Assembly (NCBI RefSeq): GCF_016756395.1
Contig: NZ_AP018365.1
Location: 2,673,501 to 2,737,500 of the forward strand
DNA from: Streptomyces sp. SN-593
Lineage (GTDB): Bacteria; Actinomycetota; Actinomycetes; Streptomycetales; Streptomycetaceae
Length of the DNA stretch: 64,000 nt
Reading direction: 5' to 3'
Shown: piece after piece, positions 19,974-28,979 of the stretch
Position numbering within the stretch: the stretch's first letter is position 1
Layout of the letters: every line of letters starts with the position of its first letter
Position numbers and translations under genes: made by a program
The notes under the pieces: model-generated
What the model saw: only the letters and a program-made list of their open reading frames with translations
The model's database searches: none
Told to the model about the DNA's origin: nothing

Positions 19974-20504
19974 TCAGTAGGGGTGGACGCCGACGGGGAC
20001 GGCCGGAGGCGGGCCGTAGCCCTCGGCGAGGCGCTGGTGGTAGGTGGTGCGGTCGATGACTTCGAGGCCGACCGTCTCCCAGGGCGGCAGCCCCGCCGTG
20101 GAACGGTGCTCCCCCCACAACCGCAGGGCCAGCGCAGCGGCATCGTGGAGGTCGCGGGCCTCCTCCCAGTAGCGGATCTCCGCGTGGTCGGTCGCGTAGC
20201 GGCTGGTGAGCAGGAACGGGTGGTCGTGCGCGAGCTGTTCCAGCCCGCGTCTGACCTCGGCCAGCGGCGTACGGGGCCCGGACACGCTCAACGTGACGTG
20301 CCACAACCGGGCGGAAGGCGGGTCGTCGTGCCCGGTCCCGGCGTCCTCGGTACCCGTACCGGTGCCGTCCCCGGCCGTACCGGCGTCGTGCCCGCTGCTC
20401 ACACTGACGAGCGCGCGCCCCGACGTCCCCTTGGACGAGTGCCCTGGGCGCCCTCGTTTCACCGGCGGCCTCCCTGTGGGTGACGTTCCCGAGCACGCCC
20501 GCAC
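19974..20504 (-). CDS. conserved hypothetical protein between proA and proB
   Basis: 176 residues from the first GTG. The first 65 are Gly/Thr/Asp-rich and probably disordered. The conserved body (about 66-176) contains LWHVTLSVSG, LEQLAHDHPFLLTSRYA, EIRYWEEARDLHDAAALAL, LPPWETVGLEVID and a C-terminal PVGVHPY. I remember close homologues in this proA-proB position across Streptomyces. No catalytic motif recognised; a small ferredoxin-like alpha/beta fold is possible. A second GTG at 20402 would give 142 residues. Neither start has a clear ribosome site, so the N-terminus is uncertain. Confidence 0.75.
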   Translation of the reverse strand: MRACSGTSPTGRPPVKRGRPGHSSKGTSGRALVSVSSGHDAGTAGDGTGTGTEDAGTGHDDPPSARLWHVTLSVSGPRTPLAEVRRGLEQLAHDHPFLLTSRYATDHAEIRYWEEARDLHDAAALALRLWGEHRSTAGLPPWETVGLEVIDRTTYHQRLAEGYGPPPAVPVGVHPY

Positions 20505-20660
20505 GCTCTCGCGGACGACTCCTCCGCTTCACAGTTGACCAGGCTCCGCGGCCGGGCGGGGCGGTTTCCCGGAGATTGGCCGCGGTGGGCGCGCCGGGCG
20601 CGCGCCCGGACCGGACCCGACCGGGCGGCGGTCCGTGCCGACCGGGCCGGCGCCCGGCGG

Positions 20661-21785
20661 CTACGGGCGCAGCAGCACGAGGTCGTCACGGTGGACCACC
20701 TCGCGTTCGTAGGCCGGGCCGAGCTCCCTGGCCAGGTCACGGGTGGAGCGGCCGAGCAGCCGCGGCAGCTCGCGGGCGTCGAAGTTGACCAGACCGCGGG
20801 CGACCGCGTGTCCGGCCTCGTCGAGCAGGTCCACCGGGTCGCCCGCGGTGAAGTCGCCCTCGACGCCGGTGAGCCCGGCCGGCAGCAGCGAGCTGTGCCG
20901 CTCGGTGACGGCGCGCACCGCCCCCGCGTCCAGCCGCAGCGAGCCGCGCGGGGTGGAGGCGTGCGCGAGCCACAGCAGCCGGTCGGCGGAACGCTTGCCG
21001 GTGCGGTGGAAGTACGTGCCGGTCGGCCGGCCGGCCAGCGCGTCGGCGGCGTGCACGGTGGAGGTGAGCACCACCGGCACCCCGGCGCCGGTGGCGATGC
21101 CGGCCGCCTCGACCTTGGTGGCCATGCCGCCGGTGCCGACGCCGGCCCGGCCCGCGCTGCCGATGGAGATCCCGGCGAGGTCGCCCGGCCCGGTGACCTC
21201 GCCCACCAGGCTGGTGCCGGGGGTGCGCGGGTCGCCGTCGTAGAGGCCGTCCACGTCGGAGAGCAGCACCAGCAGGTCCGCGCGGACCAGGTGGGCGACG
21301 AGGGCGGCGAGCCGGTCGTTGTCGCCGAACCGGATCTCGTCGGTCGCCACCGTGTCGTTCTCGTTGACGACCGGCAGGGCGCCCATGGCGAGCAGTTGGT
21401 CGAGCGTGCGGTAGGCGTTGCGGTAGTGGGTGCGGCGGCTGACGTCGTCGGAGGTGAGCAGCACCTGGCCGACACGGATGCCGTACCGGGCGAAGGAGGC
21501 GGTGTAGCGGGCGACCAGCAGGCCCTGGCCGACGCTGGCGGCGGCCTGCTGACGGGCCAGGTCGCGGGGGCGGCGGGCCAGGCCGAGCGGCGCCAGCCCG
21601 GCGGCGATGGCGCCGGAGGACACGAGGACCACCTCGCGGTCCTCGCGGGTCTTGGCGAGGACGTCGACCAGGGCGTCCACCCGGTCCGCGTCCAGCCCGC
21701 CGGCGGCCGTGGTCAGCGACGACGAGCCGACCTTCACCACGACCCTGCGGGCCTCCACCACGTCCTGCCGTGCCGCCGCTGCCAC
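20661..21785 (-). CDS. proB: glutamate 5-kinase
   Basis: First step of proline synthesis. 374 residues: amino-acid kinase domain (about 15-270; VVVKVGSSSLT, LVSSGAIAAGL, VVNENDTVATDEIRFGDND, GSAGRAGVGTGGMATKVEAA) and a C-terminal PUA domain (about 290-370). Start GTG at 21785 by alignment with remembered homologues. An alternative GTG overlapping the galE stop (near 21839) would add 18 Gly/Ala-rich residues. In most Streptomyces, obgE lies directly or closely upstream; here galE and the wall-polymer island intervene. Confidence 0.96.
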   Translation of the reverse strand: MAAAARQDVVEARRVVVKVGSSSLTTAAGGLDADRVDALVDVLAKTREDREVVLVSSGAIAAGLAPLGLARRPRDLARQQAAASVGQGLLVARYTASFARYGIRVGQVLLTSDDVSRRTHYRNAYRTLDQLLAMGALPVVNENDTVATDEIRFGDNDRLAALVAHLVRADLLVLLSDVDGLYDGDPRTPGTSLVGEVTGPGDLAGISIGSAGRAGVGTGGMATKVEAAGIATGAGVPVVLTSTVHAADALAGRPTGTYFHRTGKRSADRLLWLAHASTPRGSLRLDAGAVRAVTERHSSLLPAGLTGVEGDFTAGDPVDLLDEAGHAVARGLVNFDARELPRLLGRSTRDLARELGPAYEREVVHRDDLVLLRP

Positions 21786-21835
21786 CTGCGCCGTCCCTCT
21801 GTCCGCCGTTCCACCCGCCGCGCGCCCACCGCCGG

Positions 21836-22804
21836 TCACCCGGGGTGGCGCGCCTGCCAGCCCGCCCATGCCGATTCCACCATCTGGCGGACGTCGTACC
21901 GCGCGCGCCAGTCCAGTTCCCCGGCGATCGCCTCGGCCGAGGCGACGACACGGGCCGGGTCGCCCGGGCGGCGCGGGCCGACCTCGGGCGTGACACCAGT
22001 GTGGCCGGTCGCCTCGCCGATCACCGCAACCATCTCGGCCACCGAGACGCCGACGCCGGTGCCGATGTTCAGCACCAGGGCCGCGTCCGGGTCGGCGGTG
22101 AGCCGGCGGGCGGCGGCCAGGTGCGCGGAGGCGACGTCCCGGACGTGGACGTAGTCGCGCACGCAGGTGCCGTCGGGCGTCGGGTAGTCGTCGCCGAAGA
22201 CCAGCGGGGGCTGCCCGGCGGCGAGCCGCTGGAAGACCATCGGCACGAGGTTCGACACCCCGGTGTCGGCGAGTTCCGGGGAGGCGGCGCCGGCGACGTT
22301 GAAGTAGCGCAGCGACGCGGTGGCCATGCCGTGCGCCTTGCCGGCGGCCGCGACGAGCCACTCGCCGGCGAGCTTGGTCTCGCCGTACGGGCTCATCGGG
22401 GCGCAGGGGGTCCGCTCGGTGACCAGGTCGGCGTCGGTCGGGCCGTAGACGGCCGCGGAGGAGGAGAAGACGAACCGGCGCACGCCGGCGGCCGCGGCCG
22501 CGTCGAGGACGGTGCGCAGCCCCTCGACGTTCTCCCGGTAGTAGTACAGGGGGCGCTCGACCGACTCGCCGACCTGCTTCTTGGCGGCGACGTGCACGAT
22601 CCCGTCGACGGCGTGATCACGCAGCACCCGTGCCAGCAGTTCCGCGTCGAGCACCGATCCGCGTTCCAGGGGGACGCCCGCGGGCAGCCGGACCGGGTCG
22701 CCACCGCTCAGGTCGTCCAGGACGACGACGCCCTCACCCGCGGCGGTCAACTCCCTGACGACGTGGGACCCGATGTATCCGGCTCCGCCGGTGATCAACC
22801 ACAT
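21836..22804 (-). CDS. galE: UDP-glucose 4-epimerase
   Basis: Interconverts UDP-glucose and UDP-galactose. 322 residues, extended SDR. NAD-binding GGAGYIGSH at residues 6-14, catalytic YGETK near 140 with the Ser of FSSSAAVYG upstream, and the C-terminal LNIGTGVGVSV segment. Starts at ATG 22804 and ends 50 nt before the preferred proB start, so it may be co-transcribed with proB. It is divergent from the secreted beta-propeller gene, sharing a 263-bp intergenic region that holds no other gene. It probably supplies galactose for the neighbouring wall-polymer cluster. Confidence 0.93.
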   Translation of the reverse strand: MWLITGGAGYIGSHVVRELTAAGEGVVVLDDLSGGDPVRLPAGVPLERGSVLDAELLARVLRDHAVDGIVHVAAKKQVGESVERPLYYYRENVEGLRTVLDAAAAAGVRRFVFSSSAAVYGPTDADLVTERTPCAPMSPYGETKLAGEWLVAAAGKAHGMATASLRYFNVAGAASPELADTGVSNLVPMVFQRLAAGQPPLVFGDDYPTPDGTCVRDYVHVRDVASAHLAAARRLTADPDAALVLNIGTGVGVSVAEMVAVIGEATGHTGVTPEVGPRRPGDPARVVASAEAIAGELDWRARYDVRQMVESAWAGWQARHPG

Positions 22805-23067
22805 CGTCCCACCCTAACAGCGGGAGCCCGCCGGGCCGGTGGAGCTGCGCGGCGCCACCGGGGGGCCACATCGGGTACAGCGGATCTTCACCGAATTCAC
22901 AGAAAAACCTTGCGCTTCGGCCACATGTACGCGTAGGACATGAAGTCGGAGCACCCGGGGGGGACTTCGGCGGTCTGGTGTACCTGCGCGCCGCGCGGTC
23001 ACGCCCACGACACGTGGCCCGGCGCTGTGGTGCTCCGCACACCATTCCTCGACGAAGGAACACACAC

Positions 23068-24828
23068 GTGTCCAACTCCTTTCGCCGCAAGGGCCGCCGC
23101 ACGGCCGCCTGCGCGGTGCTCGGCTGCGCGGGCCTGCTGGTCACCGGCGCGCTGAGCGGCACCGCGGCCGCGGACGAGCCCGGTGTCCCCGGGCCGGTCA
23201 AGCAGCCGACCGTGGCGGCGCAGCGGCCGCACTTCACGGTGCCGGGCCGCACCTCGAAGAAGCTCGGATCCAAGGTCGCCGCGCCGCGCACCGCGGCCGC
23301 CGCCCTGGCCCACACCTCCGACTTCGACGGCGACGGCGCGGACGACCTCGTCTACAAGTTCTCCAGCGGCGAGGTCACCCTGGACCTCGGCGACAACGGC
23401 TACTACACGGCCGTCGAGCCCCAGAACTCGCAGATCCAGGACCTGCTGCTGCCCGGTGACCTCACCGGCGACGGCAGGCCCGACCTACTGACGGTCACGT
23501 CCACCGGTTCGCTGCGGGTGCACGACGGCGCCAACGCGCTGAGCGACAACGGCCTGGCGAACTTCACCACGGTCAGCACCGGCTGGCAGAAGTACGACAA
23601 GGTCTTCACGCCCGGCGACCTCAACGGCGACGGCAGGCCGGACCTGCTCGCCCGCAGCACCACCGGGCTGTACTTCTTCGCCGGCACCGGCAAGCCGAGC
23701 GCGCCGTTCGGCGCCGCCGTGGAGATCGGCGGCGCGGGCTGGAACCAGTTCAACCAGCTGGTCGGCGTCGGCGACTTCAACGGCGACGGCATCGGCGACG
23801 TCGTGGCCCGCAACTCCGCCGGCCTGTGGCTGTACACCGGCAACGGCGCGGCGACCCCCGCCTTCTCCGCGAAGTACCAGATCGGCGGCACCGGCTGGAA
23901 CCAGTACAACCAGGTCATCGGCGGCGGCGACTACGACGGCAACGGCACCCACGACCTGCTCGCCCGCTCCTACGACGGCACCCTCTACTTCTACGAGGGC
24001 AACGGCAACGGCACCTTCAACGCCACGCGCGGCACGGTCGGCTCCCCCTGGGGCGACGTCCAGCAGTTCGCGGGCGGCGGCGCCAACCCGTCGTTCGGCA
24101 AGGACGGCATCTACGCCAACACCCCCGGCGGGACGCTGTACTACTACGGTGGCACCGGTACCGGCAAGCTCACCGCCAAGTACGAGGTGGGCCCCGGTTT
24201 CGACCGCAGCGCCATCCGGCTGTACCACGTGTCCTCGCTGACCGCCGACGGCAACTCCGACCTGATCGGCAAGGGCCTGTACGACGGCCACCTGTACAAC
24301 CTGGCCGAGTACGCCGAGTACGACGACATGCTCGCCGGCGGCTCGACGTCGTACAACCTGGTGGTCGGGCCCGGCGACCTGAACGGCGACGGCAAGGGCG
24401 ACCTGATCGCCCGCAACTCCTCGGCGCTGTACTTCTACGCCGGCGACGGGAACGGACTGTCGATGAAGGGCCGCGTGCAGGTCGGCGGCTCGGGCTGGAG
24501 CCAGTTCAACACCATCGTCGGCGCGGGCGACCTCACCGGCGACGGCAAGGCGGACATCCTCGCCCGCTCGTCGGCGGGGCTGTTCCTGTACGCCGGTACC
24601 GGCAGCGCCTCGGCGCCGTTCGGCGCGAAGAAGCAGATCGGCGGCGCCGGCTGGAGCCAGTACAACAAGCTGATCGCCCCCGGCGACATCAACGGCGACG
24701 GGGTCGCGGACCTGCTGGCCCGTAGCTCGAACGGGTTGTACTTCTACGCGGGCACCGGCACCGGCACCTTCAAGGCGCGGGTCTCGATCGGCGGCGCCGG
24801 CTGGAGCCAGTACGCCGACCTGACCTGA
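23068..24828 (+). CDS. secreted VCBS/FG-GAP-repeat beta-propeller protein
   Basis: 586 residues. Signal peptide about 1-35 (basic SFRRKGRR, hydrophobic LGCAGLLVTGAL, cleavage near TAAA). The rest is built of 50-65-residue repeats containing GDLNGDGxxDLLAR followed by GLYFYAGTG and IGGAGWxQYN. The Asp-rich loops are typical calcium-binding FG-GAP/VCBS blades, and at least seven are visible, enough for a closed propeller. Probably an exported carbohydrate- or surface-binding protein. GTG at 23068 with AAGGA 8 nt upstream. First gene of the plus-strand arm of the wall-polymer island; function there unknown. Confidence 0.88.
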   Translation: MSNSFRRKGRRTAACAVLGCAGLLVTGALSGTAAADEPGVPGPVKQPTVAAQRPHFTVPGRTSKKLGSKVAAPRTAAAALAHTSDFDGDGADDLVYKFSSGEVTLDLGDNGYYTAVEPQNSQIQDLLLPGDLTGDGRPDLLTVTSTGSLRVHDGANALSDNGLANFTTVSTGWQKYDKVFTPGDLNGDGRPDLLARSTTGLYFFAGTGKPSAPFGAAVEIGGAGWNQFNQLVGVGDFNGDGIGDVVARNSAGLWLYTGNGAATPAFSAKYQIGGTGWNQYNQVIGGGDYDGNGTHDLLARSYDGTLYFYEGNGNGTFNATRGTVGSPWGDVQQFAGGGANPSFGKDGIYANTPGGTLYYYGGTGTGKLTAKYEVGPGFDRSAIRLYHVSSLTADGNSDLIGKGLYDGHLYNLAEYAEYDDMLAGGSTSYNLVVGPGDLNGDGKGDLIARNSSALYFYAGDGNGLSMKGRVQVGGSGWSQFNTIVGAGDLTGDGKADILARSSAGLFLYAGTGSASAPFGAKKQIGGAGWSQYNKLIAPGDINGDGVADLLARSSNGLYFYAGTGTGTFKARVSIGGAGWSQYADLT

Positions 24829-24849
24829 TCGACGGCGGCACGCCACCGG

Positions 24850-24882
24850 GGCGCCGACACCGCACGAAGCGGTGTCGGCGCC
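24850..24882 (+). terminator. hairpin terminator after the beta-propeller gene
   Basis: A perfect 14-bp stem (24850-24863 / 24869-24882) with a 5-nt loop, 21 nt past the stop codon. Confidence 0.75.
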
Positions 24883-25006
24883 TCCGTCACATCCGCGCCC
24901 GGCCTGGTCGGCGCCGGGCCCGCCGACCCCGGACTGCGTGACGACGGTCACAATCGGCGGTCGGCGTACATCCTTTCGCCCGCTGGTCGGTCTGACCGCA
25001 GAGTGC

Positions 25007-25036
25007 GGTGTACCGAGGGTGTACCCCTGATGTACG
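25007..25036 (+). promoter_or_regulatory. three direct 8-mers at exact 11-bp phasing, candidate PhoP-type operator
   Basis: GGTGTACC at 25007-25014 and 25018-25025, and the variant GATGTACG at 25029-25036. The phasing is 11 bp, one helical turn, about 100 bp before the TarS-like start. Streptomyces PHO boxes are direct 11-nt repeat units with a GTTCACC core, and GTGTACC matches that at five of seven positions. SARP-family sites also use 11-bp direct repeats. An ACCGCA/TGCGGT inverted repeat (24995-25009) abuts the array. Confidence 0.45.
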
Positions 25037-25135
25037 GCCGTGCTCGACCCGGCGGCCCCTCACGGTCCCCGTAGGATTCAAAAGGACATACCAGCGGCCC
25101 GAACCAGCGCTGCGAAAGGCGAGGCGGAAACAAGG

Positions 25136-27211
25136 ATGTCGGTCAAGGTCAGCGTCATCGTCCCGGTCTACAACCCCGGGAAATACATAGAGCCGTGCAT
25201 CGCGTCGCTGCTGGGGCAGACGCTGCCGGCGGACGAGCTGGAACTGCTGTTCGTCAACGACGGCTCGACCGACGACACGCCCGCGAGACTGGACAAGCTC
25301 GCCGCGGAGCACCCGCAGGTGCGGGTCATCCACATCCCGAACTCCGGATGGCCGGGCAAGCCCCGCAACACCGGCGTCGAGCAGGCACGCGGCGAGTACG
25401 TGCACTTCGTCGACCAGGACGACTACATGACGCCCGACGCCCTGCGCCGGCTGTACGACATGGGCCACCGCAACGGCTCGGACATCGTCTTCGGCAAGGT
25501 CGCCAGCAACTTCCGCGGCGTCCCGCACGGCGTCTTCCGGGTCACCCGGGAGAAGTGCACGATCCACGACGCGCCGCTCGTGGACAGCCTCACGCCGCAC
25601 AAGATGTTCCGCACCCAGTTCCTGCGCGAGAACGGCATCGCCTACCCCGAGGGCAAGCGGCGGCTGGAGGACCAGCTCTACATGATGGAGGCGTACTTCC
25701 CCGCGAAGGTCGTCTCCATCCTCGGCGACTACACCTGCTACCACTACTCCAGGCGCGACGACGGCAAGAACGCCGGCTCCGCGAAGATCGTGCCCACCGG
25801 CTACTACGGCAACCTGCGCGAGGTCCTCGACGTGGTGGTGGCCAACACCGAGCCGGGCGCCTTCCGGGACGAGCTGCTGCGGCGCTTCTACCGGGTCGAG
25901 ATGCTCGGCCGGCTCAGCGAGCCGTCGGTGCTGAAGTACACCCCGGACTACCGGGACGAGATGATCGACGCGGTCAACGACGTGGCCCGCGACTTCGTCA
26001 ACGACGGGGTGCACGACGGGCTCGGCGCCGTCCTGCGGCTGCGCTCCACCCTGCTGCGCCGCGACCGGCGCGAGGAGCTGGTCGAGGTCGCCCGCCGCGC
26101 CTCCTCGGTCAAGGGTGCCGCCCGGCTGGAGGACTTCCGCTGGATCGACGGGCGGATCTCCATCGCCGTCACCGCCCGCCTGGTGTGGGGCGACGAGAAG
26201 AAGCCGCTGGCGCTGCTGCGCCGCGACGACCGCTACTTCCTGCACCCCGACTTCCACCGCGACCTGCTGGACGACGGCGAGCTGATCGACGTCACGGACG
26301 AGATCGAGGGCTACCGCGCCGAGGTCAGCCTCCGCGACCGGGAGACCGCGGTGGAGTGGTCGTGCCCCGCGGAGTTCACCACCGAGGTGGAGGAGCTGCC
26401 GGCCGTCGAGGGCGGCCCGGAGGGCACCCTGTGCGAGGTGGTGCTGCGGGGCACCGGCTTCCTCGACCCCAAGGCCGTCAAGGGCCGTGACGCGCTCGCC
26501 CGCGGCATGTGGGACGTGTGGGTGCCGGTGCGCGGCCTCGGCCTGGTCCGCAAGGCCCGGCTCGGCGCCGACCGGGCACCGGGTGTGGACGAGGCGTGCC
26601 TGCCCGCGCTGCTCGGCGAGCCGGCCCAGCTCACCGTGCCGTACTTCACCGACCCGCACGGCAACCTCACGCTGGACGTGGCGCGGCGCGGCAAGAAGCT
26701 CGGCGACGCGCTCGCCCGCCGCGAGGTGCTGCGGATGCCGGGCGACCGGATGGAGCTGGAGCTCGCCGCGGTCTCGCACCCGGGCACCGCCGCGTCCCGC
26801 GCCTGGCTGGTGCTGCGCGGCACCGGCCCGGACGCGGCCTTCGCCGGGCTGCCCGCCGTGCTGGAACCGGTGGGCGGGCGGGTGCACCTGCGGCCGGCCG
26901 ACGCCAAGGAGGACTCCGCGCCGTACACCGGGCTGCGCCCGGGCACCTGGCAGCTCTCGGCGCGGCTGGACGGCGCCGCGTCGGGTCCCGAGCTGAAGAT
27001 CGGGCAGGTGCGGATCGACGACCGGGGCCGGATGCACCCGGTCGAGGGTCTGGACACCGTGGACCCGGCCACCGCCCGCGAGGCCCAGGCGCAGCGGCGC
27101 CGGACGGCCAAGCGCAGCATGCTCAAGCGGATCGGCGGTCCGGTGATGCGGCGGCTCGCGCCCACCTCCCGCAAGAAGCTGCGCCGGATGGCCGCCCGCC
27201 TCGGCGCCTAG
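25136..27211 (+). CDS. TarS-like family 2 glycosyltransferase (wall polymer decoration)
   Basis: 691 residues. N-terminal GT-A domain: VSVIVPVYNPGKYIEPCIAS, FVNDGSTDDTP, metal-binding VDQDD near residue 94, and the catalytic-region motif RRLEDQLYMMEAYF near 178. The region SLTPHKMFR ... YPEGKRRLEDQ resembles the TarS/TarQ branch that glycosylates wall teichoic acid. The C-terminal half (about 330-640) is beta-rich and probably a carbohydrate-binding or oligomerisation module, ending in a basic tail. Predicted to add a sugar to the polyol-phosphate polymer made by the island; the donor is not readable. ATG at 25136 after AAGG. Flanked by the phased repeats upstream and a hairpin downstream. 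Confidence 0.85.
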   Translation: MSVKVSVIVPVYNPGKYIEPCIASLLGQTLPADELELLFVNDGSTDDTPARLDKLAAEHPQVRVIHIPNSGWPGKPRNTGVEQARGEYVHFVDQDDYMTPDALRRLYDMGHRNGSDIVFGKVASNFRGVPHGVFRVTREKCTIHDAPLVDSLTPHKMFRTQFLRENGIAYPEGKRRLEDQLYMMEAYFPAKVVSILGDYTCYHYSRRDDGKNAGSAKIVPTGYYGNLREVLDVVVANTEPGAFRDELLRRFYRVEMLGRLSEPSVLKYTPDYRDEMIDAVNDVARDFVNDGVHDGLGAVLRLRSTLLRRDRREELVEVARRASSVKGAARLEDFRWIDGRISIAVTARLVWGDEKKPLALLRRDDRYFLHPDFHRDLLDDGELIDVTDEIEGYRAEVSLRDRETAVEWSCPAEFTTEVEELPAVEGGPEGTLCEVVLRGTGFLDPKAVKGRDALARGMWDVWVPVRGLGLVRKARLGADRAPGVDEACLPALLGEPAQLTVPYFTDPHGNLTLDVARRGKKLGDALARREVLRMPGDRMELELAAVSHPGTAASRAWLVLRGTGPDAAFAGLPAVLEPVGGRVHLRPADAKEDSAPYTGLRPGTWQLSARLDGAASGPELKIGQVRIDDRGRMHPVEGLDTVDPATAREAQAQRRRTAKRSMLKRIGGPVMRRLAPTSRKKLRRMAARLGA

Positions 27212-27221
27212 GGCCCGCGGC

Positions 27222-27251
27222 CGGATCCTGCCGCGAGCGCGGCAGGATCCG
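27222..27251 (+). terminator. hairpin terminator after the TarS-like gene
   Basis: A perfect 13-bp inverted repeat (27222-27234 / 27239-27251) with a GAGC loop, 10 nt past the stop codon. rfbC therefore probably has its own promoter in the following 190 bp. Confidence 0.7.
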
Positions 27252-27440
27252 CCGGACCGGCCCGAGGGACGCGCGGGGCTGCGGAACCGCCGCGGCAGGT
27301 GTTCACTCGTACGGGTTGCCGCGGTGCGGGCGGGCCCCGTACTCCTCACGGGTGGTCCTGCCGCCGCTCCCCCGCCCGCCCGTCCGCCTTCCCCCCACCC
27401 CCTCCCCACCCGCTCAAGAACCTGCAAGGACGTGATCCGC

Positions 27441-28061
27441 ATGCGGCAGCTCGACATCGCCGGTGCCTTCGTGCACGAGCCCAAGATCTTCCCGGACAGC
27501 CGGGGGAGCTTCCACGAGTGGTTCCGTGCCGACGACTTCGAGGAGTCGCTCGGGCACCGGCTGGACCTGGTGCAGGCCAACTGCTCGGTGTCCAGCCGCG
27601 GCACGCTGCGCGGGGTGCACTTCGCGGACGTGCCGCCGAGCCAGGCGAAGTACGTCAAGTGCGTGCGCGGCGCGGTGCTCGACGTGATCGTGGACATCCG
27701 GGTCGGCTCGCCCACCTTCGGCCGGTGGGAGGCGGTGCGGCTCGACGACGACCTGCACCACGCGGTCTACCTCTCCGAGGGTCTGGGCCACGCGTTCATG
27801 GCGCTGACCGACGACGCGACGGTGGTCTACCTCTGCTCGGCCGGGTACGCCCCCGGCCGCGAGCACGGCATCAACCCGCTCGACCCGGAGCTGGGCATCG
27901 CCTGGCCCTCGGACGTGGAGCCGCTGCTGTCGGAGAAGGACGCGCAGGCGCCCACCCTCGCCGAGGCCCGCGCGCAGGGCCTGCTGCCGTCCTACGACGA
28001 CTGCCTGGCCTTCGCCGCGCAACTGCGCTCCACGGCCGGTGGAAGCGCCGCGGACGCCTGA
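27441..28061 (+). CDS. rfbC: dTDP-4-dehydrorhamnose 3,5-epimerase
   Basis: Third enzyme of dTDP-L-rhamnose synthesis. 206 residues, RmlC cupin. Marks are the DSRGSFHEWFR start, TLRGVHFADVPPSQAKYVKCVRGAVLDVIVDIR split over residues 60-92, and YLSEGLGHAFMAL with the downstream ATVVYLCSAGY. The RGVHF form replaces the more common RGLHY. ATG at 27441; AAGGA lies 11 nt upstream, and a nearer GTG at 27432 is too close to the ribosome site. It is separated from rfbA/B/D, which are 6-9 kb away on the opposite strand. Confidence 0.93.
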   Translation: MRQLDIAGAFVHEPKIFPDSRGSFHEWFRADDFEESLGHRLDLVQANCSVSSRGTLRGVHFADVPPSQAKYVKCVRGAVLDVIVDIRVGSPTFGRWEAVRLDDDLHHAVYLSEGLGHAFMALTDDATVVYLCSAGYAPGREHGINPLDPELGIAWPSDVEPLLSEKDAQAPTLAEARAQGLLPSYDDCLAFAAQLRSTAGGSAADA

Positions 28062-28186
28062 TCCGCCATGAGTGTCTGAGGATTCGACAAAGTTCCGCTG
28101 AACGATGTCGGTACGGCGGAGCACGCGCTAGCGTCACTCCATTACTCCCACCGAACCACATGCGAAAGCATCGAGGGGTTGTACCA

Positions 28187-28975
28187 GTGCACCGTCACGA
28201 GTTCCTGCGCAGGCTGCACAAGGTCTACAAGCCGCGCAACTACCTGGAGATCGGCGTCAACGACGGGAAGAGCCTCGCGCTGTCCCGGGTACCGTCCGTC
28301 GCGATCGACCCGGCCTTCAAGCTCACCCAGTCGATCAGCTGCGACGTCCACCTGGTGCGTGCCACCAGTGACGCCTTCTTCCACCGCAAGGACCCCCTGC
28401 TGCACCTGCGCCCGGGACGCAACCCGTTCCGTGCGCTGGGCCGCCGCGACCCGCTGGCCCTGGTCGGCGACCCGGTGCTGGAGCTGTCGTTCATCGACGG
28501 CATGCACATCTTCGAGTACGCGCTGCGCGACTTCATCAACGTCGAGAAGCACTCCCGCTGGTCGAGCGTGATCGTCTTCGACGACATGCTGCCGCGCAAC
28601 GTCGACGAGGCCGCCCGCGACCGCCACACCCGGGACTGGGCCGGCGACGTCTTCAAGGTCGCCCAGGTGCTGCGCCGCTACCGTCCCGACCTCACGGTGG
28701 TCGACGTGGACACCGTGAAGACCGGCGTCACCGCGATCTTCGGCGCCGACCCGACCAACACGGTGCTGAAGGACAACTACGACAAGATCGTCGCGGAGTA
28801 CGCCACCGAGGACCCGCAGGACATCCCGGAGGAGCTGCTGCTGCGCAAGAACGCGGTCAACCCGGAGACGCTGCTGCGCGCCCCCTTCTGGCCCGCGCTC
28901 GTGCGCGCCCGCAACGTCCGCCGCGGCCGCTCGTCCTTCGAGGCGATCCGCCGGCAGATCGCGTCCGTGAGCTGA
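28187..28975 (+). CDS. class I SAM-dependent methyltransferase (Methyltransf_24 type)
   Basis: 262 residues. Motif I is YLEIGVNDGKSL near 17-28. The core continues with LSFIDGMHIFEYALRDF and VIVFDDMLPRN, the D-G-x-H pattern of small sugar or cell-surface O-methyltransferases in this family. A C-terminal extension of about 60 residues is basic. GTG at 28187 with GAGGGG 8 nt upstream. It converges on the membrane-protein gene with only 4 bp between stops. It may methylate a sugar of the island's polymer; that is inference from context. Confidence 0.75.
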   Translation: MHRHEFLRRLHKVYKPRNYLEIGVNDGKSLALSRVPSVAIDPAFKLTQSISCDVHLVRATSDAFFHRKDPLLHLRPGRNPFRALGRRDPLALVGDPVLELSFIDGMHIFEYALRDFINVEKHSRWSSVIVFDDMLPRNVDEAARDRHTRDWAGDVFKVAQVLRRYRPDLTVVDVDTVKTGVTAIFGADPTNTVLKDNYDKIVAEYATEDPQDIPEELLLRKNAVNPETLLRAPFWPALVRARNVRRGRSSFEAIRRQIASVS

Positions 28976-28979
28976 TCCC

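Noticed and set aside
22861..22930. TTCACCGAA/TTCACAGAA direct repeat in the galE-propeller gap as a PHO box
   Set aside because: The repeat period is 9 bp rather than 11, and only two units are present.
24887..27715. 942-codon open frame on the minus strand
   Set aside because: Lies over the TarS-like gene and rfbC, whose motifs and ribosome sites are clear.
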